Source of the DNA: Lachnospiraceae bacterium | GTDB lineage: Bacteria > Bacillota > Clostridia > Lachnospirales > Lachnospiraceae | NCBI GenBank assembly: GCA_024684085.1 | Contig: JAIKXM010000027.1 | Coordinates: 1 to 64,000, forward strand | Direction of reading: 5' to 3' | Length of the DNA: 64,000 nucleotides | Part shown: piece after piece, positions 36,035-44,473 of the stretch | Numbering within the stretch: position 1 is the stretch's first letter | Layout of the letters: each line of letters opens with the position of its first letter | Program-made: the position numbers and the translations under genes | The notes under the pieces: generated by a model | The model's input: only the letters and a program-made list of their open reading frames with translations | Databases searched by the model: none | Told to the model about the DNA's origin: nothing

Positions 36035-38101
36035 ATGCCAAAATATCTCGTAATAGTTGAATCACCGAATAAGGTCAAGACAATAAGTAAGTATCTTGGC
36101 AGTAATTATACTGTTATGGCAAGCCAGGGACATGTCAGAGATCTGCCGAAATCTTCGCTTGGTATCGATACTGAGGCTGATTTTGAACCTCATTATATTA
36201 CTATCAGAGGTAAGGGCGAGATCCTCTCGGCTCTGAGGAAGGAAGTCAAGAAGGCAGAGAAGATATATCTGGCAACTGACCCGGACCGCGAAGGAGAGGC
36301 TATAAGCTGGCATCTGATCGCGGCGCTCAAACTGGAAGATAAGAAGGTATACAGGATAACCTTTAACGAGATCACCAAGAATGCGGTAAAGGAATCCATT
36401 AAGAATGCCAGAGATATAGATATGAATCTTGTGGATTCACAGCAGGCCAGAAGGTGCCTTGACAGAATGGTGGGTTACAGGATATCGCCTGTGCTCTGGG
36501 CCAAGGTTAAGAGAGGCCTTTCGGCAGGTCGTGTTCAGTCGGTCGCTCTGAGGATCGTATGTGACCGTGAGGAAGAGATCGCGGGATTCATTCCGGAGGA
36601 ATACTGGACGATAGATGCCGATATTAAGGTGGACGGCAGCAAGAAGACAATCAATGCCAAGTATCAGCCGGAGAGCGGAGTTAAGCTTGGAACCAAGGCT
36701 GATGTTGATGCCATAATGAAGAGTATGAACTGCGGCAATATGACGGTGGATGAGGTGAAGCACGGTGAGCGTGTTAAGAAGATGCCTCTTCCGTTTACGA
36801 CATCGACTCTTCAGCAGGAGGCAAGCAAGGCACTTAATTTCGCAACCCAGAAGACCATGAGGATCGCTCAGCAGTTATATGAAGGCGTTGAGATCAAGGG
36901 GCAGGGGACTGTCGGACTTATCTCTTATCTTCGTACTGATTCGGTGAGAATCTCAGCTGATGCCGATGCAATGGTTAGAAATTATATATCGGAGCAGTAC
37001 GGAGAGAAGTTCCTGGCGGACGAGAGCGCAATGCCCAAGAGTAATCGTAAGATTCAGGATGCGCATGAAGCCATCCGTCCTACGGATGTTAATCTTACTC
37101 CGACTCTTATCAAGGATAATCTTTCCCGTGAGCAGTTCAGACTCTATCAGCTTATCTGGAAGAGATTCGTGGCTTCCAGAATGGCGGCGGCAGTCTATGA
37201 TACATACAGTGTCAAGATGTCGTGCGGTGAGCATAAGTTCACTGCATCGGGCAGTCATCTTAAGTTCGACGGATTTATGAGTGTCTATGTGGAAGCAGAT
37301 GAGGAAAAAACAGCGGCAGATTCACTTGTTGCAAGAATTACACCCGATTCTGTGATCGAGATCGCTAAGATCACTCCTACACAGCACTTTACACAGCCTG
37401 TGCCTCATTATACCGAGGCAAGTCTCGTGCATGCGATGGAAGAACTCGGAATAGGCCGTCCAAGTACTTATGCAACAACGATCACGACCATACTGGGAAG
37501 GCGTTATATCGTTAAGGAAGGCCGTTCGCTCTATACGACCGAGTTGGGCGAGATCGTCAATAATATAATGAAGGAAGCGTTCCCGACAATAGTGGATGTT
37601 GACTTCACAGCCAATATGGAGACCCTGCTTGATGCCGTTGAAGAAGGAACGGTTAATTGGAAGACTATTGTATCTAACTTCTATCCGGATCTTGATGAGG
37701 CGGTGAACAGTGCCGAGGCTGAGCTTAAGAAGATCGATGTTAAGGAAGAAGTTTCGGGCGAGACCTGTGATCAGTGCGGTCGTCCGATGTATATCAAGTA
37801 CGGACCCCATGGAAGATTTCAGGCGTGTTCAGGTTTTCCGGAGTGCAGGAACACCAAGCCTTACTTTGAGAAGATCGGAGTTGCTTGCCCTAAGTGCGGC
37901 AGTGATGTTGTAATAAAGGCGACCAGAAAGGGAAGAAGGTACTACGGTTGTATCGATAATCCCAACTGTGATTTTATGGTTTGGCAGAAACCGTCCGGCA
38001 AGCTGTGCCCTAAGTGCGGTAATGCACTGCTCATCAAGGGCGACAAGCTTACTTGCGCTGATGAGACCTGCGGATATACAGAGAATCGCAAAAAAGACTG
38101 A
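36035..38101 (+). CDS. topA: DNA topoisomerase I
   Basis: Type IA topoisomerase that relaxes negatively supercoiled DNA through a 5'-phosphotyrosine intermediate. The Toprim domain is N-terminal (KYLVIVESPNKVKTISKYL, TDPDREGEAISWHL). The active-site tyrosine is Y298 in GLISYLRTDS. The C-terminus has a Cys4 zinc ribbon (CDQCGRP..ACSGFPECRN), a second (CPKCGSD..CIDNPNC) and a third, degenerate one (CPKCGNA..CADETCGY). Length (688) is normal. The start MPKYLVIVES at 36035 has AAAGGA about seven bases upstream. Confidence 0.97.
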   Translation: MPKYLVIVESPNKVKTISKYLGSNYTVMASQGHVRDLPKSSLGIDTEADFEPHYITIRGKGEILSALRKEVKKAEKIYLATDPDREGEAISWHLIAALKLEDKKVYRITFNEITKNAVKESIKNARDIDMNLVDSQQARRCLDRMVGYRISPVLWAKVKRGLSAGRVQSVALRIVCDREEEIAGFIPEEYWTIDADIKVDGSKKTINAKYQPESGVKLGTKADVDAIMKSMNCGNMTVDEVKHGERVKKMPLPFTTSTLQQEASKALNFATQKTMRIAQQLYEGVEIKGQGTVGLISYLRTDSVRISADADAMVRNYISEQYGEKFLADESAMPKSNRKIQDAHEAIRPTDVNLTPTLIKDNLSREQFRLYQLIWKRFVASRMAAAVYDTYSVKMSCGEHKFTASGSHLKFDGFMSVYVEADEEKTAADSLVARITPDSVIEIAKITPTQHFTQPVPHYTEASLVHAMEELGIGRPSTYATTITTILGRRYIVKEGRSLYTTELGEIVNNIMKEAFPTIVDVDFTANMETLLDAVEEGTVNWKTIVSNFYPDLDEAVNSAEAELKKIDVKEEVSGETCDQCGRPMYIKYGPHGRFQACSGFPECRNTKPYFEKIGVACPKCGSDVVIKATRKGRRYYGCIDNPNCDFMVWQKPSGKLCPKCGNALLIKGDKLTCADETCGYTENRKKD

Positions 38102-38455
38102 ATTTGATTTGAATGGTTAATAGCCGTCAGATCTGTGAATCCTCATACGGATCATCGGTAAGGTGATCGTTGGCAGGAGATACTAGGTTGCTGACGGCTA
38201 TTTTGTGCGATTTGGGAGTTATGCAGGTTGTATGTCGGCAGGGAAGTGCCTTTGATGATGCTGTCGAGATTGAGAACGGTAGTTTCTTTACGACAATTCA
38301 ATTTGGTTCATCAAGGTCTGTCTTTGTGTTACAAATAATTTCAAATTCCGTACATAGATTGAAAATTCACATAAATACGGAAAATTTATGAAAAAGTATT
38401 GAAATTGTCTGATATAAATGCTAAAATTACATATAATATGTATGGAGGTATAATT
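38102..38455 (+). other. Intergenic region between topA and codY
   Basis: 354 bases. The first 100 hold the terminator-like element at 38119-38204. The rest is AT-rich and includes two GAAAATT half-sites about 20 bases apart (near 38360 and 38380). These resemble half of the CodY box, but the other half matches poorly. A TATAAT at 38432-38437 is too close to the codY ribosome-binding site to be its promoter. A 73-codon frame at 38170-38391 shows no gene-like features. Confidence 0.45.
38119..38204 (+). terminator. Terminator-like element after topA with a 60-base structured loop
   Basis: AATAGCCGTCAG (38119-38130) pairs perfectly with CTGACGGCTATT (38191-38202), followed by further T residues. 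The loop contains CGGATCAT and GTGATC, which can pair (GATCAT with GTGATC). The overall plan is like the element after the chemoreceptor gene. It could be the topA terminator or a structured RNA. Confidence 0.62.
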
Positions 38456-39238
38456 ATGAGCAGCGTTCAGTTGTTGGATAAGACACGTAAGATTGGCAAA
38501 TTGTTACATAACAATAATTCGAGCAAAGTTGTGTTTAATGATATATGTTCAGTAATGCAGGAGATCCTTGAGAGCAATGTTCTTGTAATAAGTAAGAAAG
38601 GTAAGGTTCTGGGCATTGACAATGATCCGCATGTTGAAGTTATCCATGAACTGATCAAGGATAATGTCGGTGGATTTATCGACTCCATGCTTAATGAGCG
38701 TATGTTATCCGTTCTCTCTACCAAGGAGAATGTTAATCTTGAGACTCTTGGATTCGAGAATACTGACGTTAAGAAGTTCACGGCGATCATCGCACCTATT
38801 GATATAGCCGGTGAGCGTCTTGGTACTTTGTTCGTATACAAGGCAGGCGAACTCTATGATATCGACGATATCATCTTAAGCGAGTACGGTTCTACCGTTG
38901 TCGGTCTGGAGATGCTTAGAGCCGTTAATGAGGAGAGCGCCGAAGAGTCAAGAAAGGTTGCTGTCGTTAAGTCAGCGATCTCTACACTCTCGTTCTCTGA
39001 GATGGAGGCGATCGTACATATCTTTGATGAATTGAATGGAATGGAAGGTATTCTTGTAGCCAGCAAGATAGCTGACAGGGTTGGCATAACCAGAAGCGTT
39101 ATCGTTAACGCTTTAAGGAAGTTCGAAAGTGCAGGCGTTATCGAGTCAAGATCTTCCGGAATGAAGGGTACTTATATCAAAGTACTTAATGATGTAGTCT
39201 TTGATGAGATCGATAAGCTTCGCAAGGAGCGCGACTGA
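38456..39238 (+). CDS. codY: Global regulator CodY
   Basis: Dimeric DNA-binding repressor that senses GTP and branched-chain amino acids and links nutrient state to metabolism, competence and motility. The 260-residue protein has the N-terminal GAF-type ligand domain (SSVQLLDKTRKIGKLL onward) and a C-terminal winged helix (about 200-235: ASKIADRVGITRSVIVNALR). ATG 38456 has GGAGG seven bases upstream; the longer open frame from 38399 lacks such a site. It lies directly ahead of flgB, as in Bacillus, where CodY represses the fla/che operon. Confidence 0.96.
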   Translation: MSSVQLLDKTRKIGKLLHNNNSSKVVFNDICSVMQEILESNVLVISKKGKVLGIDNDPHVEVIHELIKDNVGGFIDSMLNERMLSVLSTKENVNLETLGFENTDVKKFTAIIAPIDIAGERLGTLFVYKAGELYDIDDIILSEYGSTVVGLEMLRAVNEESAEESRKVAVVKSAISTLSFSEMEAIVHIFDELNGMEGILVASKIADRVGITRSVIVNALRKFESAGVIESRSSGMKGTYIKVLNDVVFDEIDKLRKERD

Positions 39239-39270
39239 TCGTACAAGTGGATAAGGATATCTGTAAGATA

Positions 39271-39302
39271 AAGGGATTTATTGCTTGCAATAAATCCCTT
39301 TT
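39271..39302 (+). terminator. Terminator after codY
   Basis: A 13-bp stem (AAGGGATTTATTG / CAATAAATCCCTT) around CTTG, followed by only two T residues before GGGTTTTC. The stem is strong, but the T-run is poor, so some read-through into the flagellar operon is possible. Confidence 0.65.
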
Positions 39303-39336
39303 GGGTTTTCAACGAAATGTTGTGTTTTCAAATGCC

Positions 39337-39362
39337 AAAAATACAATATAAAGTGTATTTTT
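39337..39362. promoter_or_regulatory. Inverted repeat just upstream of the flagellar promoter
   Basis: AAAAATACA (39337-39345) and TGTATTTTT (39354-39362) form a perfect 9-bp inverted repeat with an 8-base spacer, 12 bases ahead of the -35 box. It is a candidate operator for control of the flagellar operon. It does not match the CodY box. Confidence 0.5.
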
Positions 39363-39374
39363 ACTTCAATATAC

Positions 39375-39402
39375 TTGTTTTTTTGCCATAATTATTTATA
39401 AT
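39375..39402 (+). promoter_or_regulatory. Probable promoter of the flagellar operon
   Basis: TTGTTT (39375-39380) and TATAAT (39397-39402), 16-base spacing. The -10 is perfect, the -35 partial, which leaves room for an activator. A start near 39409 would give a leader of about 35 bases to the GTG of flgB. Confidence 0.6.
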
Positions 39403-39443
39403 AGAATAGGGTGTAGATTAATGTGCCCGAAAAGGAGGCGTCC

Positions 39444-39833
39444 GTGGTCAACAGTCATGTTTTTGATTATATCAATGTTATAGACAGAGCTGCCGATGCA
39501 TCGGCTCTCAGGAATGAGATATTATCCAATAATATAGCCAATCAGGATACTCCCGGTTTCAAAAGACAGGATATTGATTTTGAGACCGAGCTTGCGCATG
39601 CAATGAGGAGAAGCAAGTACACATCTATAGATGATAAAGTTGCCAATATTCAGCCTAACAGGCTTGAGGCAAGGATATATACCGATTCGTCAGATTTTTC
39701 GTATAGATTGGATGGCAATAACGTTGATCCGGAACAGGAACAGGTTAAGCTCGCAGCCAATCAGCTTAAGTATCAGGGCCTTATGGCGAGTCTGACAGCG
39801 GAATTTAATAATCTTAAGGCAGTGCTTAAGTAA
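39444..39833 (+). CDS. flgB: Flagellar basal-body rod protein FlgB
   Basis: Proximal rod subunit, exported by the flagellar type III system. The 129-residue protein shows the rod/hook N-terminal motif LRNEILSNNIANQDTPGFKR and a C-terminal helix (LAANQLKYQGLMASLTAEF). GTG 39444 has GGAGG (39434-39438) five bases upstream; the GTG at 39423 would put this site inside the gene. It is the first gene of the fla/che operon. The 45 bases before the stop are duplicated, in degraded form, directly after it. Confidence 0.95.
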   Translation: MVNSHVFDYINVIDRAADASALRNEILSNNIANQDTPGFKRQDIDFETELAHAMRRSKYTSIDDKVANIQPNRLEARIYTDSSDFSYRLDGNNVDPEQEQVKLAANQLKYQGLMASLTAEFNNLKAVLK

Positions 39834-39877
39834 AGTCTGCGGCGGATTTTAATGATCTTAAGGCGGTACTTAAGTGG
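39789..39877 (+). repeat. Tandem duplication of the flgB 3' end
   Basis: Bases 39789-39833 (the last 15 codons of flgB including TAA) are followed without a gap by a 44-base degraded copy at 39834-39877. Both begin with AGTCTG and share ATCTTAAGGC and CTTAAGT; about eight substitutions and one deleted base separate them. The second copy lies in the untranslated gap before flgC. Confidence 0.82.
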
Positions 39878-39981
39878 ATTCAGACATATTGTTGTTATGC
39901 GGAGCCTGTCCGCTATCGCAGAGCAGACATCCGATAACAGTAAGTTGAGTATGAACACAGATTAAATAAGGAGGAGAGCAT

Positions 39982-40428
39982 ATGGGATTTTTAGACAGCT
40001 TTAATGTGAACGCTTCCGGCCTGACGGCTCAGAGATACAGAATGGACGTTATCGCTGAGAATGTTGCCAATGCCAATACGACCAGAACCGAAGACGGTAC
40101 TCCTTATGTCAGGAAGGTGGTTACCTTCGAAGAGAAGAACGGAGGACATGAATCCTTCAATACGATATTCGGAAGAGAGGCTTCGCGCTGGAAGGGTCAC
40201 GGCGTTAAAGTCAGCGGTACTTTTGAAGATACATCGACAGAGGGTAATAAGGTATATGATCCTTCACATCCCGATGCTGATGATGACGGATATGTAACAT
40301 ATCCCAATGTTAATATAATCACCGAGATGACCAATCTGATAGATGCGAGCCGAAGCTATGAGGCCAATGCTACGGCTTTTGAATCCAGCAAGAACATCGC
40401 CAAGCTCGGACTTCAAATGGGACAGTAA
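39982..40428 (+). CDS. flgC: Flagellar basal-body rod protein FlgC
   Basis: A second proximal rod subunit, 148 residues. The N-terminal motif NVNASGLTAQRYRMDVIAEN and the C-terminal motif EMTNLIDASRSYEANATAFES are those of the FlgC family. It follows flgB after a 148-base gap, part of which is the decayed flgB repeat. AGGAGGAG lies just upstream of ATG 39982. Confidence 0.97.
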   Translation: MGFLDSFNVNASGLTAQRYRMDVIAENVANANTTRTEDGTPYVRKVVTFEEKNGGHESFNTIFGREASRWKGHGVKVSGTFEDTSTEGNKVYDPSHPDADDDGYVTYPNVNIITEMTNLIDASRSYEANATAFESSKNIAKLGLQMGQ

Positions 40429-40471
40429 GCGTTTTACAGAATCGATTTGACGATCATGAGGAGATTATAAG

Positions 40472-40795
40472 ATGGATATCAATTCTCTGTATAATATTAC
40501 ATCGGGAGCGGTGGCCAATGCCGTTAAGACATCGGGCGTGGGTGTTAAGCCTACGGAGAGCGAAGAGAGCAGTTTCAGCAGTTTTTTAAATACTGCTATT
40601 GAGAATATAAGTACTACCAATGCTTATCTTTCCGATGCCGAGAATGAAGAGATCAAGCTGGCCATGGGGCTGACCGATAATACGCATGATCTTACGGTTG
40701 CCCTGCAGAAGGCCCAGACGGCCCTGCAGTATACCGTTGCCGTGCGTGACAAAGTGCTGGAGGCATATAAGGAATTGATGCAGATCAATATCTGA
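40472..40795 (+). CDS. fliE: Flagellar hook-basal body protein FliE
   Basis: A 107-residue adaptor that joins the MS ring to the rod. The N-terminus is variable. The C-terminal half has the family helix DLTVALQKAQTALQYTVAVRDKVLEAYKEL (given here only to mark it: it begins at about residue 75). GGAG lies nine bases upstream of the ATG. Confidence 0.95.
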   Translation: MDINSLYNITSGAVANAVKTSGVGVKPTESEESSFSSFLNTAIENISTTNAYLSDAENEEIKLAMGLTDNTHDLTVALQKAQTALQYTVAVRDKVLEAYKELMQINI

Positions 40796-40835
40796 CGGAT
40801 ACAGGGATCGTACGTAAGAAACGGATATAAAGGAA

Positions 40836-42440
40836 ATGTTAGACAGGTTAAGAGAGATACCTAAGAGAATATTGGAGTGGTGGAACAAGTTCACTCCCAG
40901 GATGAAGACCATTATTGTGTCTGCTGTTGCGGGCGTAGTAGTGGCTTTTGTCATACTCTTATCTTTGCTTACAAGACCTGTTTACGTACCGCTTGCTTCC
41001 TGCGAGACTACCAAGGAGTCAAGCGATATCATAGAATTATTAAAAAGTGATGGCACTATCGATTACAAGGTAAGCGATGACGGTAAGGAGATCAGTGTAC
41101 TGAAGGCTCATAAGTCGGCGGCGACGATCTTACTTGGTGCCAACAATATACCGACATCCGGATATGCACTTGAGAATGTGACCGGTGGCGGATTCTCGAC
41201 TACAGAGTCGGATAAACAGAAGCAGTATAAGTTGTATCTTGAGAGTCTTATGGAGACGGATCTTCAGGGCATGACCAATGTCAAGAGAGCCAATGTTCAG
41301 CTCAATCTTCCCGAGAACGACGGAACTCTCATATCCAAGCAGGAGGATTCTTCGGCAGCTATCATGATCGAGCCTGACGGAGAGTTCACCAAGGAGAATG
41401 CGGCAACGCTTGCCAAGTTCGTTAAGACGGCACTTGGCAATACAGATGTGGCCAAGGTCACCATCATAGATAACGAAGGTAACCTGCTCTTCTCGGGCGA
41501 CGAGGAATACTCGATATCGGGAACGGCAACAGGCCAGATGGAAGTGGTTCAGCAGGCCAAGGAGATCATCCAGAGCGAAGTTAAGAAGGTGCTGCTGGGC
41601 ACCAATGAATTTGATCTTATAGAAGTCTCATCAAGCCTTGATGTTGATTTTTCTACTACCAAGAGTACAGAACACGGATATACACCCGCAGAGGGACAGA
41701 GCCAGGGCGTACTTAGTGAAGAGGATATATATACATCCGAAGCAAAGGGATCTACGGCCGGCGTTCCCGGAACGGATTCCAATGGCGAGGATGGCACTAC
41801 ATATGTGATAGAGGACGGAGGCGGAACTTCTTCTACGGTTACTGAGGAGAAGCGTAATTATCTTCCTAACGAATCGATTGTTGAGAAGACCATTCCTGCC
41901 GGTATGATCAGATATTCCAGCTCCACGATTTCCGTAAGCGCCATTAAATATAAGGTGCTTAAGGAAGAGGATGCTTCCACTCAGGGACTTTTAGACGGAA
42001 CATCATGGGATGAGTACAAGCTCGCCAATTCCGAGAGGAAGAGGATCGAGAATGATGATGATATAATCGATATAGTAGCCAAGGCATCGGGCATACCGGC
42101 TGAGAATATCTCGTTTATTGCTTTTGAGGAACCGATGTTCATCGATAAGCCTGCTCCTAATGTCAGCGCTTCCGATATCATTCAGATCATCATCATTGTT
42201 ACAATTCTTGCTTTGCTGGCCTTTGTTATAATGAAGGGTATGAGCGGTGCCAAGACAGAAGTCGTGGAGCCGGAGCTCCCTGTAGAGGGCTTGCTTGAAT
42301 CTACTACAGAGAATAATCTTGATGATATTGAACTTGAGACCAAGTCAGAGACGAGAAAGGTTATAGAGAAGTTCGTGGACGAGAATCCCGAAGCTGCGGC
42401 TGCGTTACTGCGTAACTGGCTTAACGAGGATTGGCAGTAA
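40836..42440 (+). CDS. fliF: Flagellar MS-ring protein FliF
   Basis: Forms the membrane/supramembrane ring. The 534-residue protein has TM1 (about 26-46), the ring-building YscJ-type domain (about 48-220; VYVPLASCETTKESSDIIELL at its start), a variable Gly/Ser/Thr-rich linker (about 275-340), a second ring domain, TM2 (about 447-467) and a C-terminal FliG-binding segment (RKVIEKFVDENPEAAAALLR). The C-terminal motif fits docking to the next gene product. The ribosome-binding site (AAGGA) is very close to the ATG. Confidence 0.96.
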   Translation: MLDRLREIPKRILEWWNKFTPRMKTIIVSAVAGVVVAFVILLSLLTRPVYVPLASCETTKESSDIIELLKSDGTIDYKVSDDGKEISVLKAHKSAATILLGANNIPTSGYALENVTGGGFSTTESDKQKQYKLYLESLMETDLQGMTNVKRANVQLNLPENDGTLISKQEDSSAAIMIEPDGEFTKENAATLAKFVKTALGNTDVAKVTIIDNEGNLLFSGDEEYSISGTATGQMEVVQQAKEIIQSEVKKVLLGTNEFDLIEVSSSLDVDFSTTKSTEHGYTPAEGQSQGVLSEEDIYTSEAKGSTAGVPGTDSNGEDGTTYVIEDGGGTSSTVTEEKRNYLPNESIVEKTIPAGMIRYSSSTISVSAIKYKVLKEEDASTQGLLDGTSWDEYKLANSERKRIENDDDIIDIVAKASGIPAENISFIAFEEPMFIDKPAPNVSASDIIQIIIIVTILALLAFVIMKGMSGAKTEVVEPELPVEGLLESTTENNLDDIELETKSETRKVIEKFVDENPEAAAALLRNWLNEDWQ

Positions 42441-42496
42441 ATTGTATGATATGTTAAGACCGGTCATCTGCCCGGATGTTAGGCGGCAGAGCGGTT

Positions 42497-43549
42497 ATGG
42501 CAGATCAGTTTAATGACAGAGGATTGTCAAAGATGGTAAAAGCAACAGATGCCAAGCTTACGGGCTTGCAAAAATCGGCAATTTTATTAATAGCGCTCGG
42601 ACCTGAGAAGTCAGCGGCTCTCTTCAAACATCTTAAGGAAGAAGAGATCGAAGAGCTTACGCTTGAGATAGCCAATACGAGGAGCATCGTTCCTTCGGTT
42701 AAGGACAGCGTGGTGGATGAGTTTTATCAGGTCTGCCTTGCACAGCAGTATATCGCAGAAGGCGGTATCGGTTACGCCAAGGAGCTCTTACAGAAGGCTC
42801 TCGGTGATGAAGCGGCAATGGAAGTTATCAGTAAGCTTACCGCTTCGCTTCAGGTTAAGCCCTTCGAGTTCGTGCGTAAGGCTGAGCCCAATCAGTTACT
42901 TAACTTCATTCAGGATGAGCATCCGCAGACTATTGCACTCATCCTGTCATATATGCCTTCTCTTCAGGCATCGCAGGTTATCTCAGGCCTTCCGCCCGAG
43001 AGACAGGCAGATGTTGCAAAAAGAGTGGCACTTATGGATCGTACCTCGCCTGATGTTATCAAGGAAGTCGAGAAGATACTTGAGAGCAAGTTGGCTAATC
43101 TGGTCAATCAGGATTACACCATTGTCGGTGGTGTGGATCAGGTAGTAGAGATCCTCAATGCTGTTGACAGAGGTACTGAGAAACATATTATGGAGACTCT
43201 TGAGATCGAAGAGCCTGAACTTGCAGATGAGATCAGGAAGAAGATGTTCGTATTCGAGGATATTCTGTTGCTTGATGACAGAGCTATACAGAGAGTTCTC
43301 AGAGATGTGGACAATAATGATCTTGCACTTGCTCTTAAGGGCAGTAATGAACAGGTTCAGAATGCTATCTTCAACAACCTTTCAAGCCGTCTTGCTTCCA
43401 TGATCAAAGAGGACATGGAATTTATGGGACCTGTGCGTATGAAGGATGTTGAGGAAGCTCAGCAGAAGATTGTTAATATCATCCGTAAGTTAGAAGATTC
43501 CGGAGAAATCGTAATCTCAAGAGGCGGAGGAGACGAGATAATTGTCTAG
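42497..43549 (+). CDS. fliG: Flagellar motor switch protein FliG
   Basis: Rotor protein that transmits torque from the MotA/B stator and takes part in switching. The N-terminal domain begins LTGLQKSAILLIALGPEKSA. The middle domain has the EHPQTIALILSYM motif (EHPQxxAxIL). The C-terminal domain has FVFEDILLLDDRAIQRVLRDVD, with the charged residues used for torque. ATG 42497 is chosen, with AGGCGG upstream; ATG 42476 would add seven residues. It overlaps fliH by eight bases. Length about 350, normal for the family. Confidence 0.96.
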   Translation: MADQFNDRGLSKMVKATDAKLTGLQKSAILLIALGPEKSAALFKHLKEEEIEELTLEIANTRSIVPSVKDSVVDEFYQVCLAQQYIAEGGIGYAKELLQKALGDEAAMEVISKLTASLQVKPFEFVRKAEPNQLLNFIQDEHPQTIALILSYMPSLQASQVISGLPPERQADVAKRVALMDRTSPDVIKEVEKILESKLANLVNQDYTIVGGVDQVVEILNAVDRGTEKHIMETLEIEEPELADEIRKKMFVFEDILLLDDRAIQRVLRDVDNNDLALALKGSNEQVQNAIFNNLSSRLASMIKEDMEFMGPVRMKDVEEAQQKIVNIIRKLEDSGEIVISRGGGDEIIV

Positions 43550-44426
43550 TATCAGGACAGGTAATTTAGTAAAATCATATTTTTTGAACCGGAACGATAA
43601 TGAACCCCGTGTGATAGACGGTAACTCGCTTGTCTTTGAGAGAATGGAGCAGATGAGAGCTTTTATTCCTGAGGAATTTGGTGATCCCGAAGGAGAGAGC
43701 AGTGGCACCGGAGAGTTCAGCGAGGGGCTGGACGCGGATGTTCTGGATGCCCTTACATCCGAAAGGGATATGGGCGACTCCGATGCGCCGCAGAGTAATG
43801 TGATAAAGGCGGCTCCTGTTCCGGAGATAGATGCCGAGGCAATAAGGGCAGAGATAATCGAAGCGGCAAGAGCTGAGGCGGAAGCTATTAAAGTTGAAGC
43901 CAGGGACAGTATAGACAGAGAGCGTATTATAGCCTACGAGGAAGGCAAGGAAAGCGGATACAGCGAAGGATTCGCGGCCGGTAAGGCTGAGATCGACAGG
44001 ATGCGTCAGGAGATAATTAATGAGAAGGCGGCTATCGAGAAAGACTATGAGGATCGCCTCAATGAACTTGAGCCCAAGTTCGTTCATGCCCTGACCGGGA
44101 TCTATGAGAAGATATTCGCGGTCGATCTTTCTGAGCATAAGGAGATAATCCTTACTCTTTTACGTAATACGATGTCGGATATCGCGGGAAGCAAGTCGTA
44201 TCTTATTCATGTATCCAGATCGGATTATGAATATGTATCGAGCCATAAGAAGGAACTTATGACCGATTCGGTGCTTGACGGCGCCGATATAGATGTGATC
44301 GAAGACGTGACCCTTAAGGAAGGCGATTGCATGGTAGAGACTGTTAACGGAATATTCGACTGCAGTCTGGGGACTGAGCTTGAAGGGCTTCGTAAGAGGC
44401 TGGAATTGTTGAGTTACACTCCCTGA
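43542..44426 (+). CDS. fliH: Flagellar assembly protein FliH
   Basis: Negative regulator and peripheral stalk of the export ATPase FliI. The 294-residue protein has an acidic N-terminus, a long Ala/Glu-rich helix (about 100-175, including EEGKESGYSEGFAAGKAEID) and the C-terminal V-ATPase E-subunit-like domain (about 180-294). The start is TTG 43542, with GGAGGAG about ten bases upstream, overlapping the end of fliG. Confidence 0.9.
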   Translation: MSSIRTGNLVKSYFLNRNDNEPRVIDGNSLVFERMEQMRAFIPEEFGDPEGESSGTGEFSEGLDADVLDALTSERDMGDSDAPQSNVIKAAPVPEIDAEAIRAEIIEAARAEAEAIKVEARDSIDRERIIAYEEGKESGYSEGFAAGKAEIDRMRQEIINEKAAIEKDYEDRLNELEPKFVHALTGIYEKIFAVDLSEHKEIILTLLRNTMSDIAGSKSYLIHVSRSDYEYVSSHKKELMTDSVLDGADIDVIEDVTLKEGDCMVETVNGIFDCSLGTELEGLRKRLELLSYTP

Positions 44427-44473
44427 TCAATCAAAAAATCATAATATTGAAAGACTTGGAGGCGGCAGAGCAC

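Noticed and set aside
38355-38390. CodY box in front of codY (autoregulation)
   Set aside because: Two GAAAATT half-sites exist, but the full 15-base box matches only at about 10 positions each; too weak in AT-rich DNA.
38170-38391. 73-codon open frame between topA and codY
   Set aside because: It begins inside the terminator-like element, has no ribosome-binding site and ends in the AT-rich codY leader; no family features.
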